Shown piece by piece: positions 1 through 7,715 of a DNA stretch of 64,000 nt. Source of the stretch: Actinophytocola sp. (GTDB lineage Bacteria > Actinomycetota > Actinomycetes > Mycobacteriales > Pseudonocardiaceae); the NCBI GenBank assembly GCA_009377395.1, contig WHUB01000001.1, positions 18,602-82,601 on the forward strand. Reading direction: 5' to 3'. The position numbers were made by a program, and so were the translations under genes. The notes beneath the pieces were generated by a model that saw nothing but the letters and a program-made list of their open reading frames with translations, did no database searches and was not told where the DNA came from. Each line of letters starts with the position of its first letter. Position 1 is the stretch's first letter.

Positions 1-156
1 GCCGAGTTGCGCGACTTCTGCTTCACCATGCCCGACCCGCTACCGGAACGGATCTTCAGCAACGTCTACGCCGATCCGTCCCCCGTCGTCGACGCGCAGC
101 GGGAGGAGTTCCTGTCCTATCTGGACGGTTTCGCCACGGTGGGAGGTGAGCACTGA
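1..156 (+). CDS. bkdA: 2-oxo acid dehydrogenase E1 alpha subunit, C-terminal fragment
   Basis: Only the last 51 codons are inside the window, so the catalytic thiamine-diphosphate part is missing and the call rests mainly on context. The open frame runs from base 1 to a TGA that overlaps the ATG of the E1 beta gene by one base (TGATG), the usual order E1 alpha, E1 beta, E2. The visible residues (PDPLPERIFSNVYAD near the end) fit the helical tail of E1 alpha subunits. The product would decarboxylate branched-chain 2-oxo acids or pyruvate and pass the acyl group to E2 lipoate. Branched-chain versus pyruvate specificity cannot be settled from this fragment. Confidence 0.75.
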   Translation, partial: AELRDFCFTMPDPLPERIFSNVYADPSPVVDAQREEFLSYLDGFATVGGEH

Positions 157-1202
157 TGGCAGCACCGGCGAAGTCGGCCAACGCGGCCGAGGTCGACCAC
201 CCGGAGGCGCCGTCCTCGGTGCAGAACCTGACCATCGGCAAGGCACTGAACCTCGGCCTGCGCAAGGCTATGGAGGACAACGACAAAGTCGTCCTGCTCG
301 GCGAGGACATCGGCAAGCTCGGCGGCGTCTTCCGCATCACCGACGGCCTGCAGAAGGACTTCGGCGAGCAGCGCGTGCTCGACACCCCGCTGGCGGAGTC
401 CGGCATCATCGGCACCGCCATCGGCCTCGCGGTGCGCGGCTTCCGGCCGGTCTGTGAGATCCAGTTCGAGGGCTTCATCTTCCCCGGCTTCGACCAGATC
501 GTCAGCCAGCTCGCCAAACTGCACTACCGCACGCAGGGCGAGGTCAAGGTGCCGGTGGTGGTCCGGGTGCCGTTCGGCGGCGGCATCGGCGCCGTCGAGC
601 ACCACTCGGAGTCACCGGAGTCGCTGTTCGCGCACGTGGCGGGCCTGAAGGTGGTCTCATGCGCGAACCCGGTCGACGCCTACTGGATGATCCAGCAGGC
701 CATCCAGTCCGACGACCCGATCCTGCTCTTCGAGCCGAAGAAGCTCTACCACTCCGGCGCGTTGAAGGCGCCGGTCGACACCGCGGCCACGCCGGACCCG
801 CTGCACAAGTCCCGGGTCATCCGCCCCGGCACGGCGGCGACGCTGGTCGGCTACGGCCCGTCGGTCAAGGTGTGTCTCGACGCGGCGACGGCGGCCTCCG
901 GCGAGGGCACCGAGCTGGAGGTCATCGACCTGCGCACGCTCTCGCCGCTCGACCTCGCGCCGGTGTTCGAGTCAGTGCGCCGCACCGGACGTCTCATCGC
1001 GGTGAGCGAGGCCCCCTCGGAATCCTCGCTGACCTCGGAGATCGTGGCGCGGGTGCAGCAGGAGTGCTTCTACTCGCTCGAGGCGCCCGCACTGCGGGTG
1101 ACCGGGTTCGACACGCCGTACCCACCCGCCAAGCTGGAGGAGCACTACCTGCCGGACCTTGACCGGGTGCTCCACGCCGTCGACCGCGCGCTGGACTGGT
1201 GA
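156..1202 (+). CDS. bkdB: 2-oxo acid dehydrogenase E1 beta subunit (branched-chain keto acid type)
   Basis: The 348-residue protein has the transketolase pyrimidine-binding domain and C-terminal domain of E1 beta subunits, with GEDIG at residues 49-53, ESGIIGTAIGLA around 81-92 and the His pair in VEHHSESPE at 149-150. It forms an alpha2-beta2 heterotetramer with the upstream subunit and binds thiamine diphosphate at the interface. An N-terminal extension of about 20 Ala-rich residues precedes the conserved domain, so a later start is possible, but the one-base overlap with the preceding stop supports the ATG at 156. The gene is followed 15 bases later by E2, indicating one operon. It is close to the mycobacterial BkdB family; a pyruvate-preferring enzyme is the alternative. 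Confidence 0.9.
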   Translation: MAAPAKSANAAEVDHPEAPSSVQNLTIGKALNLGLRKAMEDNDKVVLLGEDIGKLGGVFRITDGLQKDFGEQRVLDTPLAESGIIGTAIGLAVRGFRPVCEIQFEGFIFPGFDQIVSQLAKLHYRTQGEVKVPVVVRVPFGGGIGAVEHHSESPESLFAHVAGLKVVSCANPVDAYWMIQQAIQSDDPILLFEPKKLYHSGALKAPVDTAATPDPLHKSRVIRPGTAATLVGYGPSVKVCLDAATAASGEGTELEVIDLRTLSPLDLAPVFESVRRTGRLIAVSEAPSESSLTSEIVARVQQECFYSLEAPALRVTGFDTPYPPAKLEEHYLPDLDRVLHAVDRALDW

Positions 1203-1217
1203 GGGGGTCGTCGAGGA

Positions 1218-2558
1218 ATGCCTGAGTACAAGCAGTTCCCCCTTGCCGACACCGCCGAAGGTCTCACCGAGGCCGAGATCCTGAACTGGCAGGTCAAGCC
1301 GGGCGACGAGGTCGCGGTGAACCAGATCGTGGTCGAGGTCGAGACCGCGAAGGCCGCCGTCGAGCTGCCGATCCCGTGGGCCGGTGTGATCACCGAGCTG
1401 CACGTCGAGCCGGGCCAGGTGGTCGAGGTCGGCACGCCGATCCTGACCATGGACGTCGACCCGCACGGCGCCGAGGTGCCGCAGCAGCAGGATGCGGGCG
1501 AGGTGAACGGTGCGGCGCAGCCCGCGCCTGCCGCCGAGACGCCGGCCGAGGAGGAGATGAAGCCGCTGGTCGGCTACGGCTCCAAGCCGACGGTGACCAA
1601 GCGGCGCCCGCGCAAGGACGCCCCGGCACCAGCGGCAGCGGCTCCCGAGGCCGCGACGGCCGCGCCAGCCACACCGTCCACATCGGACTACGTGCCGCTG
1701 GCCAAGCCGCCGGTGCGCAAGCTCGCCAAGGACCTCGGCATCGACCTTCGCACCGTGATCGGCCACGGCAGCGGCGGCGTGGTCACCCGGGAGGACGTCG
1801 AGCGCGCCGCCAACGGGGCCGCCGCACCGGAGGAGGAAGCGCCTGCCCCGGCCCGCGAACGCGGCGAGCGCCGGGTGCCGATCAAGGGCGTGCGCCGGGC
1901 GACGGCCGAGGCGATGGTCAAGTCGGCGTTCACCGCGCCGCACGTCACCGAGTTCCTGACCATCGACGTCACGCCGATGATGGAGCTGCGGGAGGAGCTG
2001 AAGCGGCACCCGGACTTCGCCGGGGTCAAGCTGACGCCGCTGGCGTTCGCGGCGAAGGCGATGTGCCTCGCCGTGCCGCGCACGCCGGACGTCAACGCGC
2101 GGTGGGACGGCGACGCGGGCGAGATCGTCTACCACGACTACGTCCACCTCGGCGTCGCCGCGGCGACGCCGCGCGGGCTGGTCGTGCCGAAGGTCCGCGA
2201 CGCCGACGAACTGTCGTTGGTCGAGCTGGCCAAGACGATCGAGGCGCTGACCGAGACCGCGCGGGAGGGCAAGACGCCACCGGCGGACATGCTCAACGGC
2301 ACCATCACCATCACCAACGTGGGGGTGTTCGGCGCCGACACCGGCACGCCGATCATCAACCCCGGTGAGGCGGCGATCCTGGCGCTGGGCGCGATCAGGG
2401 ACATGCCGTGGGTCGTCGACGGCGAGATCGTGCCGCGCAAGGTGTGCCAGCTCTCGCTGAGCTTCGACCACCGGCTGGTCGACGGCCAGCAGGGCTCGCG
2501 GTACCTGGCCGACGTCGGCGCCCTGCTCGCCAACCCGGCGATGGCGATCACGTACTGA
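1218..2558 (+). CDS. bkdC: Dihydrolipoamide acyltransferase, E2 of 2-oxo acid dehydrogenase complex
   Basis: The 446-residue E2 has a single N-terminal lipoyl domain (residues about 1-80) with lipoyl lysine K45 in VETAKAAVEL. A long Ala/Pro/Glu-rich linker follows, then a peripheral-subunit-binding domain at about 157-193, a second linker and the catalytic domain. The catalytic motif H-x3-D-G is visible as H418, D422 and G423 close to the C-terminus. It transfers the acyl group from lipoate to CoA and forms the core of the complex. No E3 gene follows, so the dihydrolipoamide dehydrogenase must be encoded elsewhere. The product terminates about 90 bases before fxsA. Confidence 0.9.
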   Translation: MPEYKQFPLADTAEGLTEAEILNWQVKPGDEVAVNQIVVEVETAKAAVELPIPWAGVITELHVEPGQVVEVGTPILTMDVDPHGAEVPQQQDAGEVNGAAQPAPAAETPAEEEMKPLVGYGSKPTVTKRRPRKDAPAPAAAAPEAATAAPATPSTSDYVPLAKPPVRKLAKDLGIDLRTVIGHGSGGVVTREDVERAANGAAAPEEEAPAPARERGERRVPIKGVRRATAEAMVKSAFTAPHVTEFLTIDVTPMMELREELKRHPDFAGVKLTPLAFAAKAMCLAVPRTPDVNARWDGDAGEIVYHDYVHLGVAAATPRGLVVPKVRDADELSLVELAKTIEALTETAREGKTPPADMLNGTITITNVGVFGADTGTPIINPGEAAILALGAIRDMPWVVDGEIVPRKVCQLSLSFDHRLVDGQQGSRYLADVGALLANPAMAITY

Positions 2559-2651
2559 GCGTGACCGGTCCCGTGCCCGGGCGAGCTGGGCACGGGGCCG
2601 GCCCGTCGTGCGGTAGGAACGAATCGCGGACTCGCGTACGTTGAAGGAGAT

Positions 2652-3122
2652 ATGGGCGTAGTACTGCTGCTCTATCTGATCGTCGAGGTCGTCGCCGTGT
2701 GGGCGGTGGCTTCGGCCGTCGGCGCGCTGTGGACGATCCTGCTGCTGCTCGCGGGCGCGATGGTCGGCTCGTGGCTCGCCCGCCGCGAGGGCGGCAAGGC
2801 GATGCGCGCGGTCATCGCGGCGGCGCAGTCCGGCCGGTCCGGCCACCAGGAGATCACCGACGGCATGCTGGTCGCGCTCGGCGGGGTGCTGATCTTCCTG
2901 CCCGGCTTCGTCACCGACCTGCTGGGCGTGGCCGCCATGGTGCCGCCGACCCGCACGATGCTGCGCCGCGCCTGGCTGCGGCGGCTGGAGCGGACCAGGG
3001 GCGCCAGGGGCTATCGACGCCGGGTGGTCGTGGTCGACGGCCAGGTCGTGGACGAGACCACCGACGACGATCCCCACCGCGACCAGCGTGACGACGGCCC
3101 ACCGAGGATCATCGAGGGCTAA
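2652..3122 (+). CDS. fxsA: FxsA family membrane protein
   Basis: This 156-residue protein matches the FxsA family: two hydrophobic segments at about 3-25 and 27-45, the conserved linker GSWLARREGGKAM, then GxLIFLPGFVTDLLG around residues 75-92 and a charged cytoplasmic tail. In Escherichia coli FxsA interacts with the phage exclusion protein PifA; its role in actinobacteria is unknown. The start is supported by AAGGAGAT eight bases upstream. The stop overlaps that of the convergent SCP2 gene by four bases. No partner gene suggests a specific job. Confidence 0.88.
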   Translation: MGVVLLLYLIVEVVAVWAVASAVGALWTILLLLAGAMVGSWLARREGGKAMRAVIAAAQSGRSGHQEITDGMLVALGGVLIFLPGFVTDLLGVAAMVPPTRTMLRRAWLRRLERTRGARGYRRRVVVVDGQVVDETTDDDPHRDQRDDGPPRIIEG

Positions 3123-3754
3123 ACCGGCTTCGGGATGTCGAAGTACGTCGTCAGCAGCGCCGCGATGGAGTAGTCGCCCTTCACCTTCACCTTGCCGGTG
3201 ACGAACATCGACGCGAACGCGGTGTTGCCGGTCGCCATCAGAATGAAGTCGTACACCGACAGCGTCACGGTGGTGTCGGGAATCCGGTCCAGGTCTTTCG
3301 CCGCCGCGAATTCGCCGGCCTCGACCACCATTTGGTAGCGGTCGAAACCGTCCTCGACATCGTCGTTCGTGAATCGCCACGAAACGACGATGCTGATGTC
3401 CCGGACCTTTTCGGGAATGAGCTGTTCCGACATTCGCCGGAAGATTTCGTCGAGAAAGAACGGCCGCAGGACTTCGTCGCCGGCCAATCCCTTGAGCTGC
3501 TCCTTGCTCGCCCTCGACACCAGCCGCACCAGCGAGTCGGTCGACAGCGTGCTCAGGTGGACACCGGCGTCGGCGTCGCCGAGCATGTGCAGCGTACGCA
3601 GCAGTTGGACGAACTGCTCTGCCGTCAGCCTGCTCGGGTCGAGCGCCGAGGCGAGCACGTCGAGCTCGTCGCCGGTGGCCGCGGGTGCCGACTGCGCCAA
3701 CCGCCGCCGCCGGAAGTAGCGCAGCCACGTTTTCGGCGTCCGGGTTGTGGGCAC
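3119..3754 (-). CDS. SCP2 sterol-binding domain protein (first of pair)
   Basis: The 211-residue protein ends in an SCP2-like fold: a strand series leading to VTLSVYDFILMATG, then the typical AFASMFVTGKVKVKGD motif followed by the final helix. The N-terminal 90 residues are helical and not recognised. SCP2 domains bind lipids or acyl-CoAs in a hydrophobic tunnel. The gene lies 15 bases downstream of a related gene, so the two are probably co-transcribed from the promoter region at 4433-4542, which holds a TetR-type palindrome. Neighbouring beta-oxidation-like genes suggest a role in lipid handling, which is inference. No catalytic motif is visible. Confidence 0.75.
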   Translation of the reverse strand: MPTTRTPKTWLRYFRRRRLAQSAPAATGDELDVLASALDPSRLTAEQFVQLLRTLHMLGDADAGVHLSTLSTDSLVRLVSRASKEQLKGLAGDEVLRPFFLDEIFRRMSEQLIPEKVRDISIVVSWRFTNDDVEDGFDRYQMVVEAGEFAAAKDLDRIPDTTVTLSVYDFILMATGNTAFASMFVTGKVKVKGDYSIAALLTTYFDIPKPV

Positions 3755-3769
3755 GGGTGGGATGGTACG

Positions 3770-4432
3770 TCACTCCCTCGGCGCCGGAAGATCGAGATAC
3801 CTGGTCAAACCGGCCGCGAATCCGAGATCACCCTTGACGGTCAATTTTCCGGTGACGAATAGCACAGCGGCGGTGGCCTGCCTCGTGGTGAGCCGGAGAA
3901 AATCGACCGGCGAAACCGTGATCGTCGCGCGCGGCCGCTCGCCGCCGGTGACGTCCGTGCTCACGGTGCACGCACCGTCGGCGAACCGGCACCCGTGCCG
4001 GTCGTAGCCGCCGGCACCGCTGCCGCCGGTGAGCCGCCAGCGCGCCACCGCCCGCAAGTGCCTCACCCGTTCGGCCCTGACGTGGTGCGCCATCCGCCGG
4101 AACGTCTCGGCCAGCAGCACCTCGCGCAGCGGGGGTGCGGCGACGACCGCGTCGAGCTGGGCGCGGGAGGACGCCGCGAGCAGCGTCGCGAAGGTTTCCG
4201 GCTCGACCGTGCCGAGGTCGGCCTCCGGCACGACGGCCGCGATCCGGCACAGCGCGTCGAGCAGTCTTCGGACCCCGACTCTGTCCAGCTTGCGGGGGTC
4301 GACGGCGCGGACGACGGCGACGGCGCCGATCTCGGCTCGTTTGAACTCGATCGGGTCGATGACGTCCAGCGTCTCGATGAGGCGGGCGTCACGCAGCCAC
4401 GGGAGCATGTCGATGCGCGCGCTCTCCGGCAT
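3770..4432 (-). CDS. SCP2 sterol-binding domain protein (second of pair)
   Basis: The 220-residue protein is a paralogue of its downstream neighbour. It carries the same C-terminal SCP2 signature (VSPVDFLRLTTRQATAAVLFVTGKLTVKGD) ahead of a short closing helix, while the N-terminal half, beginning MPESARIDMLPWLRDARL, diverges. Such duplicated SCP2 proteins may act as lipid carriers or as small-molecule-binding partners of an unknown enzyme. The start codon lies 110 bases from the divergent TetR gene, and the shared intergenic region contains the palindrome at 4482-4505. Coordinated control with fabG4 and fadA2 is therefore likely but untested. Confidence 0.72.
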   Translation of the reverse strand: MPESARIDMLPWLRDARLIETLDVIDPIEFKRAEIGAVAVVRAVDPRKLDRVGVRRLLDALCRIAAVVPEADLGTVEPETFATLLAASSRAQLDAVVAAPPLREVLLAETFRRMAHHVRAERVRHLRAVARWRLTGGSGAGGYDRHGCRFADGACTVSTDVTGGERPRATITVSPVDFLRLTTRQATAAVLFVTGKLTVKGDLGFAAGLTRYLDLPAPRE

Positions 4433-4481
4433 CGTTCCTACTGGTCATGGCGGTCGGACCCACTACGGCCTGACCTTCTGC

Positions 4482-4505
4482 TTGAAGCTACCCGCGAGTA
4501 GATTA
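4482..4505. promoter_or_regulatory. Predicted TetR operator, site 1
   Basis: The core CTACCCGCGAGTAG at 4488-4501 is the exact reverse complement of the core at 7518-7531 between fabG4 and fadA2. It lies between the divergent SCP2 and TetR genes, 41 bases before the TetR GTG start. The outer bases (GATTA on the right) partly extend the dyad. Position and symmetry fit TetR autoregulation. Confidence 0.7.
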
Positions 4506-4542
4506 CGGGACAACTTCCTGTGAACGATCTAATGTTGGCGAG

Positions 4543-5208
4543 GTGCACGAGAAGACGAGCCGACCGCAGCGAGCGCGGCGGTTGCCCCGCGCGGTCCGGG
4601 AGCGGCAGATCCTCGACGCCGCGGTCGAGGTGTTCTCCGCCCACGGCTACCACGCCGCGTCGATGGACGAGATCGCCGAGGTCGCCGGGGTCTCCAAGCC
4701 GATGGTCTACACCTACCTCGGCTCCAAGGAGGACCTCTTCGGCAGCTGCATCCGGCGCGAGGCCAAGCGGCTGCTGGACGCCGTGGCCGCCGGCGTCGAC
4801 ACCGACATGTCCCCCGACATGCAGCTGTGGAGCGGGCTGCGGTCGTTCTTCTCGTTCGTCGGCGACAACCGCAGCTCGTGGCTGGTGCTGCACCGGCAGG
4901 CGCTCTCGGTCGGCGGGTCGTTCGCCGAGGAGGTCTCGGCGATGCGGGCGCGCTCGATCGAGCTGGTCGCCGCCGTCGTCGTCGCGACCGGCACCAGGCA
5001 GGGCATCGGCGAGCAGGCCGAGAAGTCGGCCGAGGGGCTCGCGGCCGCGCTGGTCGGCGCCGCCGAGTCGCTCGCGGTGTGGTGGCTCGACCACCCCGAC
5101 GTCAGCGACGGCCTGCTCGCCTCGTGGCTGATGAACCTGGTCTGGCTCGGCTTCGGCGACCTTGTCCAGGGTGAGGTCTGGACACCGAACTTCCCTGCGA
5201 CCACCTAG
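4543..5208 (+). CDS. TetR/AcrR family transcriptional regulator
   Basis: The 221-residue protein has an N-terminal TetR DNA-binding domain: RERQILDAAVEVFSAHGYHAASMDEIAEVAGVS, then the recognition helix and MVYTYLGSKEDLF (residues about 17-60). The C-terminal half is a helical ligand-binding domain. It starts with GTG after a weak purine-rich site. Its place next to htdX, fabG4 and fadA2 matches M. tuberculosis Rv0238, a TetR regulator beside the same lipid genes. Matching palindromes upstream of this gene and in the fabG4-fadA2 gap make an autoregulated acyl-CoA or lipid sensor plausible. The ligand cannot be read from sequence. Its stop overlaps the convergent MaoC gene by four bases. Confidence 0.9.
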   Translation: MHEKTSRPQRARRLPRAVRERQILDAAVEVFSAHGYHAASMDEIAEVAGVSKPMVYTYLGSKEDLFGSCIRREAKRLLDAVAAGVDTDMSPDMQLWSGLRSFFSFVGDNRSSWLVLHRQALSVGGSFAEEVSAMRARSIELVAAVVVATGTRQGIGEQAEKSAEGLAAALVGAAESLAVWWLDHPDVSDGLLASWLMNLVWLGFGDLVQGEVWTPNFPATT

Positions 5209-6071
5209 ATCTTCCGGATGCTCCCTGCCAGGTGCGGCTTCGGCTTGCGGGCGTCCCACAGCTCGAAGGCGTGGCCCTCGGCCGTCGGCCAGCTCGTGAA
5301 GCCCGCCTTCGCGGGCAACAGCACCGGCACCTTGAACGTCACGTCGACCTCGTAGGCGTCCGGCAGCTTACCCTCGAACGCCGCGATCGCGTGCGCCTTG
5401 GTCCACATCCCGTGCGCGATCGCCCGCGGGAAGCCGAACAGCTTCGCGGTCGCGTTGTAGAGGTGGATCGGGTTGTGGTCGCCCGACACCTCGGCGTAAC
5501 GCCGGCCGATGTCACCGGGGATGCGCCAGATCCCGTGCGCCGTCGGCTGCGCGAGCTGCTCCTTTGTGGACTTCGCCGAGCCGGATCCGCCGCCGCGCCG
5601 CAGGTACGTCGACACGTCCACCCATGCCGGCTCGGCCTCACCGGCCGGAACGACCTCGCTGACGACGTCGAACTGCTTGCCCTTCTCGTGGTCGCGCAGG
5701 TTCTCCACCCGCACCCGCAGCGAGAACGTGTCCGCCAGCGTGATCGGCCTGCGCTGCGTGATCTTGTTCGCCACGTGCACCAGGCCCATCAGCGGGAACG
5801 GGAAGGACGGGTCCGACATCAGCTTGACCTGCAACGGGAACGCCAGGATGTGCGGATACGTCGACGGCAGCGCGTCGGTCAGCCGGAACCCGCAGACCTC
5901 GTTGTACTTCGCGAGATGGGCGGGGTCGACGGCGACGTCGGTGCGGACCAGCACGGTGTCCGGCAGCTCCCGGCGACGGGAGGACATGCCGGGCAGCATG
6001 CCCAGGACGGCCCGGCCGAACAGCGGCCCCAGCTTCGGTGACGAGTCGAGCTCAACGACACTCATGCTCAC
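5205..6071 (-). CDS. htdX: MaoC-like (R)-hydratase / dehydratase, HtdX type
   Basis: The 288-residue protein is a double hot-dog fold. The C-terminal half holds the hydratase-2 signature (YAEVSGDHNPIHLYN, then FPRAIAHGMWTKAHA), with the Asp/His pair of MaoC dehydratases. The N-terminal half, including YPHILAFPLQVKLM, is a degenerate hot-dog. It would hydrate or dehydrate 3-hydroxyacyl-CoA/ACP intermediates. GTG at 6071 overlaps the fabG4 stop (GTGA); an ATG two codons later is the alternative. Order and direction match Rv0241c next to fabG4 in mycobacteria, implying a ketoreductase-dehydratase pair acting in sequence. Confidence 0.88.
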   Translation of the reverse strand: MSMSVVELDSSPKLGPLFGRAVLGMLPGMSSRRRELPDTVLVRTDVAVDPAHLAKYNEVCGFRLTDALPSTYPHILAFPLQVKLMSDPSFPFPLMGLVHVANKITQRRPITLADTFSLRVRVENLRDHEKGKQFDVVSEVVPAGEAEPAWVDVSTYLRRGGGSGSAKSTKEQLAQPTAHGIWRIPGDIGRRYAEVSGDHNPIHLYNATAKLFGFPRAIAHGMWTKAHAIAAFEGKLPDAYEVDVTFKVPVLLPAKAGFTSWPTAEGHAFELWDARKPKPHLAGSIRKI

Positions 6072-7417
6072 GCTCCGATCAGCGCCTGGCCGCAGACGCG
6101 AACGACGTTGCCGTTCACTGCGGCCGACGCCGGGTTGGCGTACCAGGCGATGGTCTCGGCCACGTCGACCGGCAGCCCGCCCTGGGTGAGGCTCGACAGC
6201 CTGCGCGCGGGCTCGCGGATGGTGGCGGGGATCTTCGCCGTCATCTGGGTCTCGATGAAGCCGGGCGCGACCGCGTTGAAGGTGTGGCCCTTCTCCGCGA
6301 CGGCCGGGGCGGTGCTGTCGACCATGCCGATCACCCCGGCCTTGCTGGTGCCGTAGTTGGCCTGGCCGAGGTTGCCCGCGACGCCCGCCACCGAGGACAC
6401 CCCGATGAACCGGGCGTTCTCGCCGAGCACGGACGACGCCAGCAGCGTGTCGTTGACGGCGAGCTGCGAGAGCAGGTTGACCGTCAGCACCGAGTTCCAG
6501 CGGCCGTCGTCCATGTTGGCCAGCTTCTTGTCCCGGGTGATGCCCGCGTTGTGGACGACGATGTCGAGCTTGCCGTGGCGCTCGGTGAAGTAGTCGACCA
6601 GCTTGGTCCCGGCGTCGGCGGCGGTGATGTCCAGTTGCAGCGCCGAGCCGCCGATCTTGTTGGCGACGCTGGACAGGTCGGCGCCCTGCGCCGGGATGTC
6701 GAGCACGACGACGTGCGCCCCGTCGCGGGCGAGCACCTCGGCGATCGCCGCGCCGATCCCGCGCGACGCGCCGGTGACCAGCGCGACCTTGCCGTCGAGC
6801 GGCTTCTCCCAGCTCTCCGGTGCGGTGATCTTGGCGCCGCCGGTGCCCGCGGTGCCGACGCGGATGACCTGTCCGTCCACGAACGCCGACTTGGCCGACA
6901 GCAGGAAGCGCAGCGTCGACTCGGTGGCGTCCTCGCTACCCGGTGCGACATAGACCAGCTGCGAGGTCGCCCCCTTGGTCAGCTCCTTGCCGACCGAACG
7001 GGTGAAGCCCTCGATCGCGCGCTGCGCGACCTGCTGCCTGCCGCTGGTCAGCTCGGGCGGGGTGGCGAGCACGACCACCCGGCCGCAGTAGCCGACCTGT
7101 CGCATCACGGGGTGGAAGAAGTCGTACAGCTCGCGCAGCTGCGCGGGGTCGGTGATGCCGGTGGCGTCGAAGACGAGCGCGCCGTACTTCACGTCGTCCG
7201 CCGCCTCGGTGCGGACCTCGATCCCGGCGCTGTTGAGCTGCTCGGCGACCGTCTTCTCCAGCCGTCCGCCCTTGGCGGCGCCGAGCAGCGCGGGACCGTC
7301 GAGCGGGGCCTGGCCCGGCTTGTGGCGGCGCAACGGCGTCGGCATCGGCAGGCCGAGCTTGGGCGCGAGGAACTTGCCTACGGATGAATTCGTGAACTGC
7401 TGGTACTTGTCGGCCAT
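6068..7417 (-). CDS. fabG4: Long-form 3-oxoacyl-ACP/CoA reductase FabG4
   Basis: The 449-residue SDR is longer than the usual 250-residue FabG because of an N-terminal flavodoxin-like domain, the hallmark of FabG4 (Rv0242c). The catalytic domain shows TGASRGIG for cofactor binding, the NAG motif, and active-site Y355 and K359 in YGTSKAG. It reduces 3-oxoacyl-CoA or -ACP. I chose the ATG at 7417, preceded by GAGGAGG and 449 codons long, over upstream in-frame codons that would run into the operator region. It is the first gene of a two-gene unit with htdX and is divergent from fadA2. Confidence 0.92.
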   Translation of the reverse strand: MADKYQQFTNSSVGKFLAPKLGLPMPTPLRRHKPGQAPLDGPALLGAAKGGRLEKTVAEQLNSAGIEVRTEAADDVKYGALVFDATGITDPAQLRELYDFFHPVMRQVGYCGRVVVLATPPELTSGRQQVAQRAIEGFTRSVGKELTKGATSQLVYVAPGSEDATESTLRFLLSAKSAFVDGQVIRVGTAGTGGAKITAPESWEKPLDGKVALVTGASRGIGAAIAEVLARDGAHVVVLDIPAQGADLSSVANKIGGSALQLDITAADAGTKLVDYFTERHGKLDIVVHNAGITRDKKLANMDDGRWNSVLTVNLLSQLAVNDTLLASSVLGENARFIGVSSVAGVAGNLGQANYGTSKAGVIGMVDSTAPAVAEKGHTFNAVAPGFIETQMTAKIPATIREPARRLSSLTQGGLPVDVAETIAWYANPASAAVNGNVVRVCGQALIGA

Positions 7418-7512
7418 ACCTGCCTCCTCGGTCGTGTGCCAAGCCGTGTTCCGTGGTGGGCTACCCCGCGACACCCGCATCGCACTCCTGCGGACGTGGG
7501 TCAGCGCACAGC

Positions 7513-7536
7513 CTAACCTACTCGCGGGTAGGTTAG
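7513..7536. promoter_or_regulatory. Predicted TetR operator, site 2 (fabG4/fadA2 divergent promoter)
   Basis: A 24-base inverted repeat with arms CTAACCTAC and GTAGGTTAG around TCGCGG, symmetric except at one base pair. It shares its 14-base core with site 1 near the TetR gene. It lies between divergent fabG4 and fadA2, and a -10-like TAGTAT overlaps its right edge on the plus strand. One dimer or two could repress both directions. Confidence 0.75.
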
Positions 7537-7715
7537 TATCGACGGTGAAGGCACGCCAGACACGTGGGTTGTTCGTCACGGTAGGCCCATTCGCCGGCCG
7601 CGACGACCGGGAGCACCGAAGAGCTGATGCCGCCCGGCGCGGATTGCGAGACACTGACCACGCGCATGCGGGCAGGCAGCAGCTTCCATCCCCGCACAAC
7701 AGCAGGAGGATTCAC

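Noticed and set aside
972-3773. Very long minus-strand open frame opposite the E2 and FxsA genes
   Set aside because: Its translation is a low-complexity Arg/Gly/His-rich shadow of genes on the other strand, with no domain; the plus-strand proteins have clear families.
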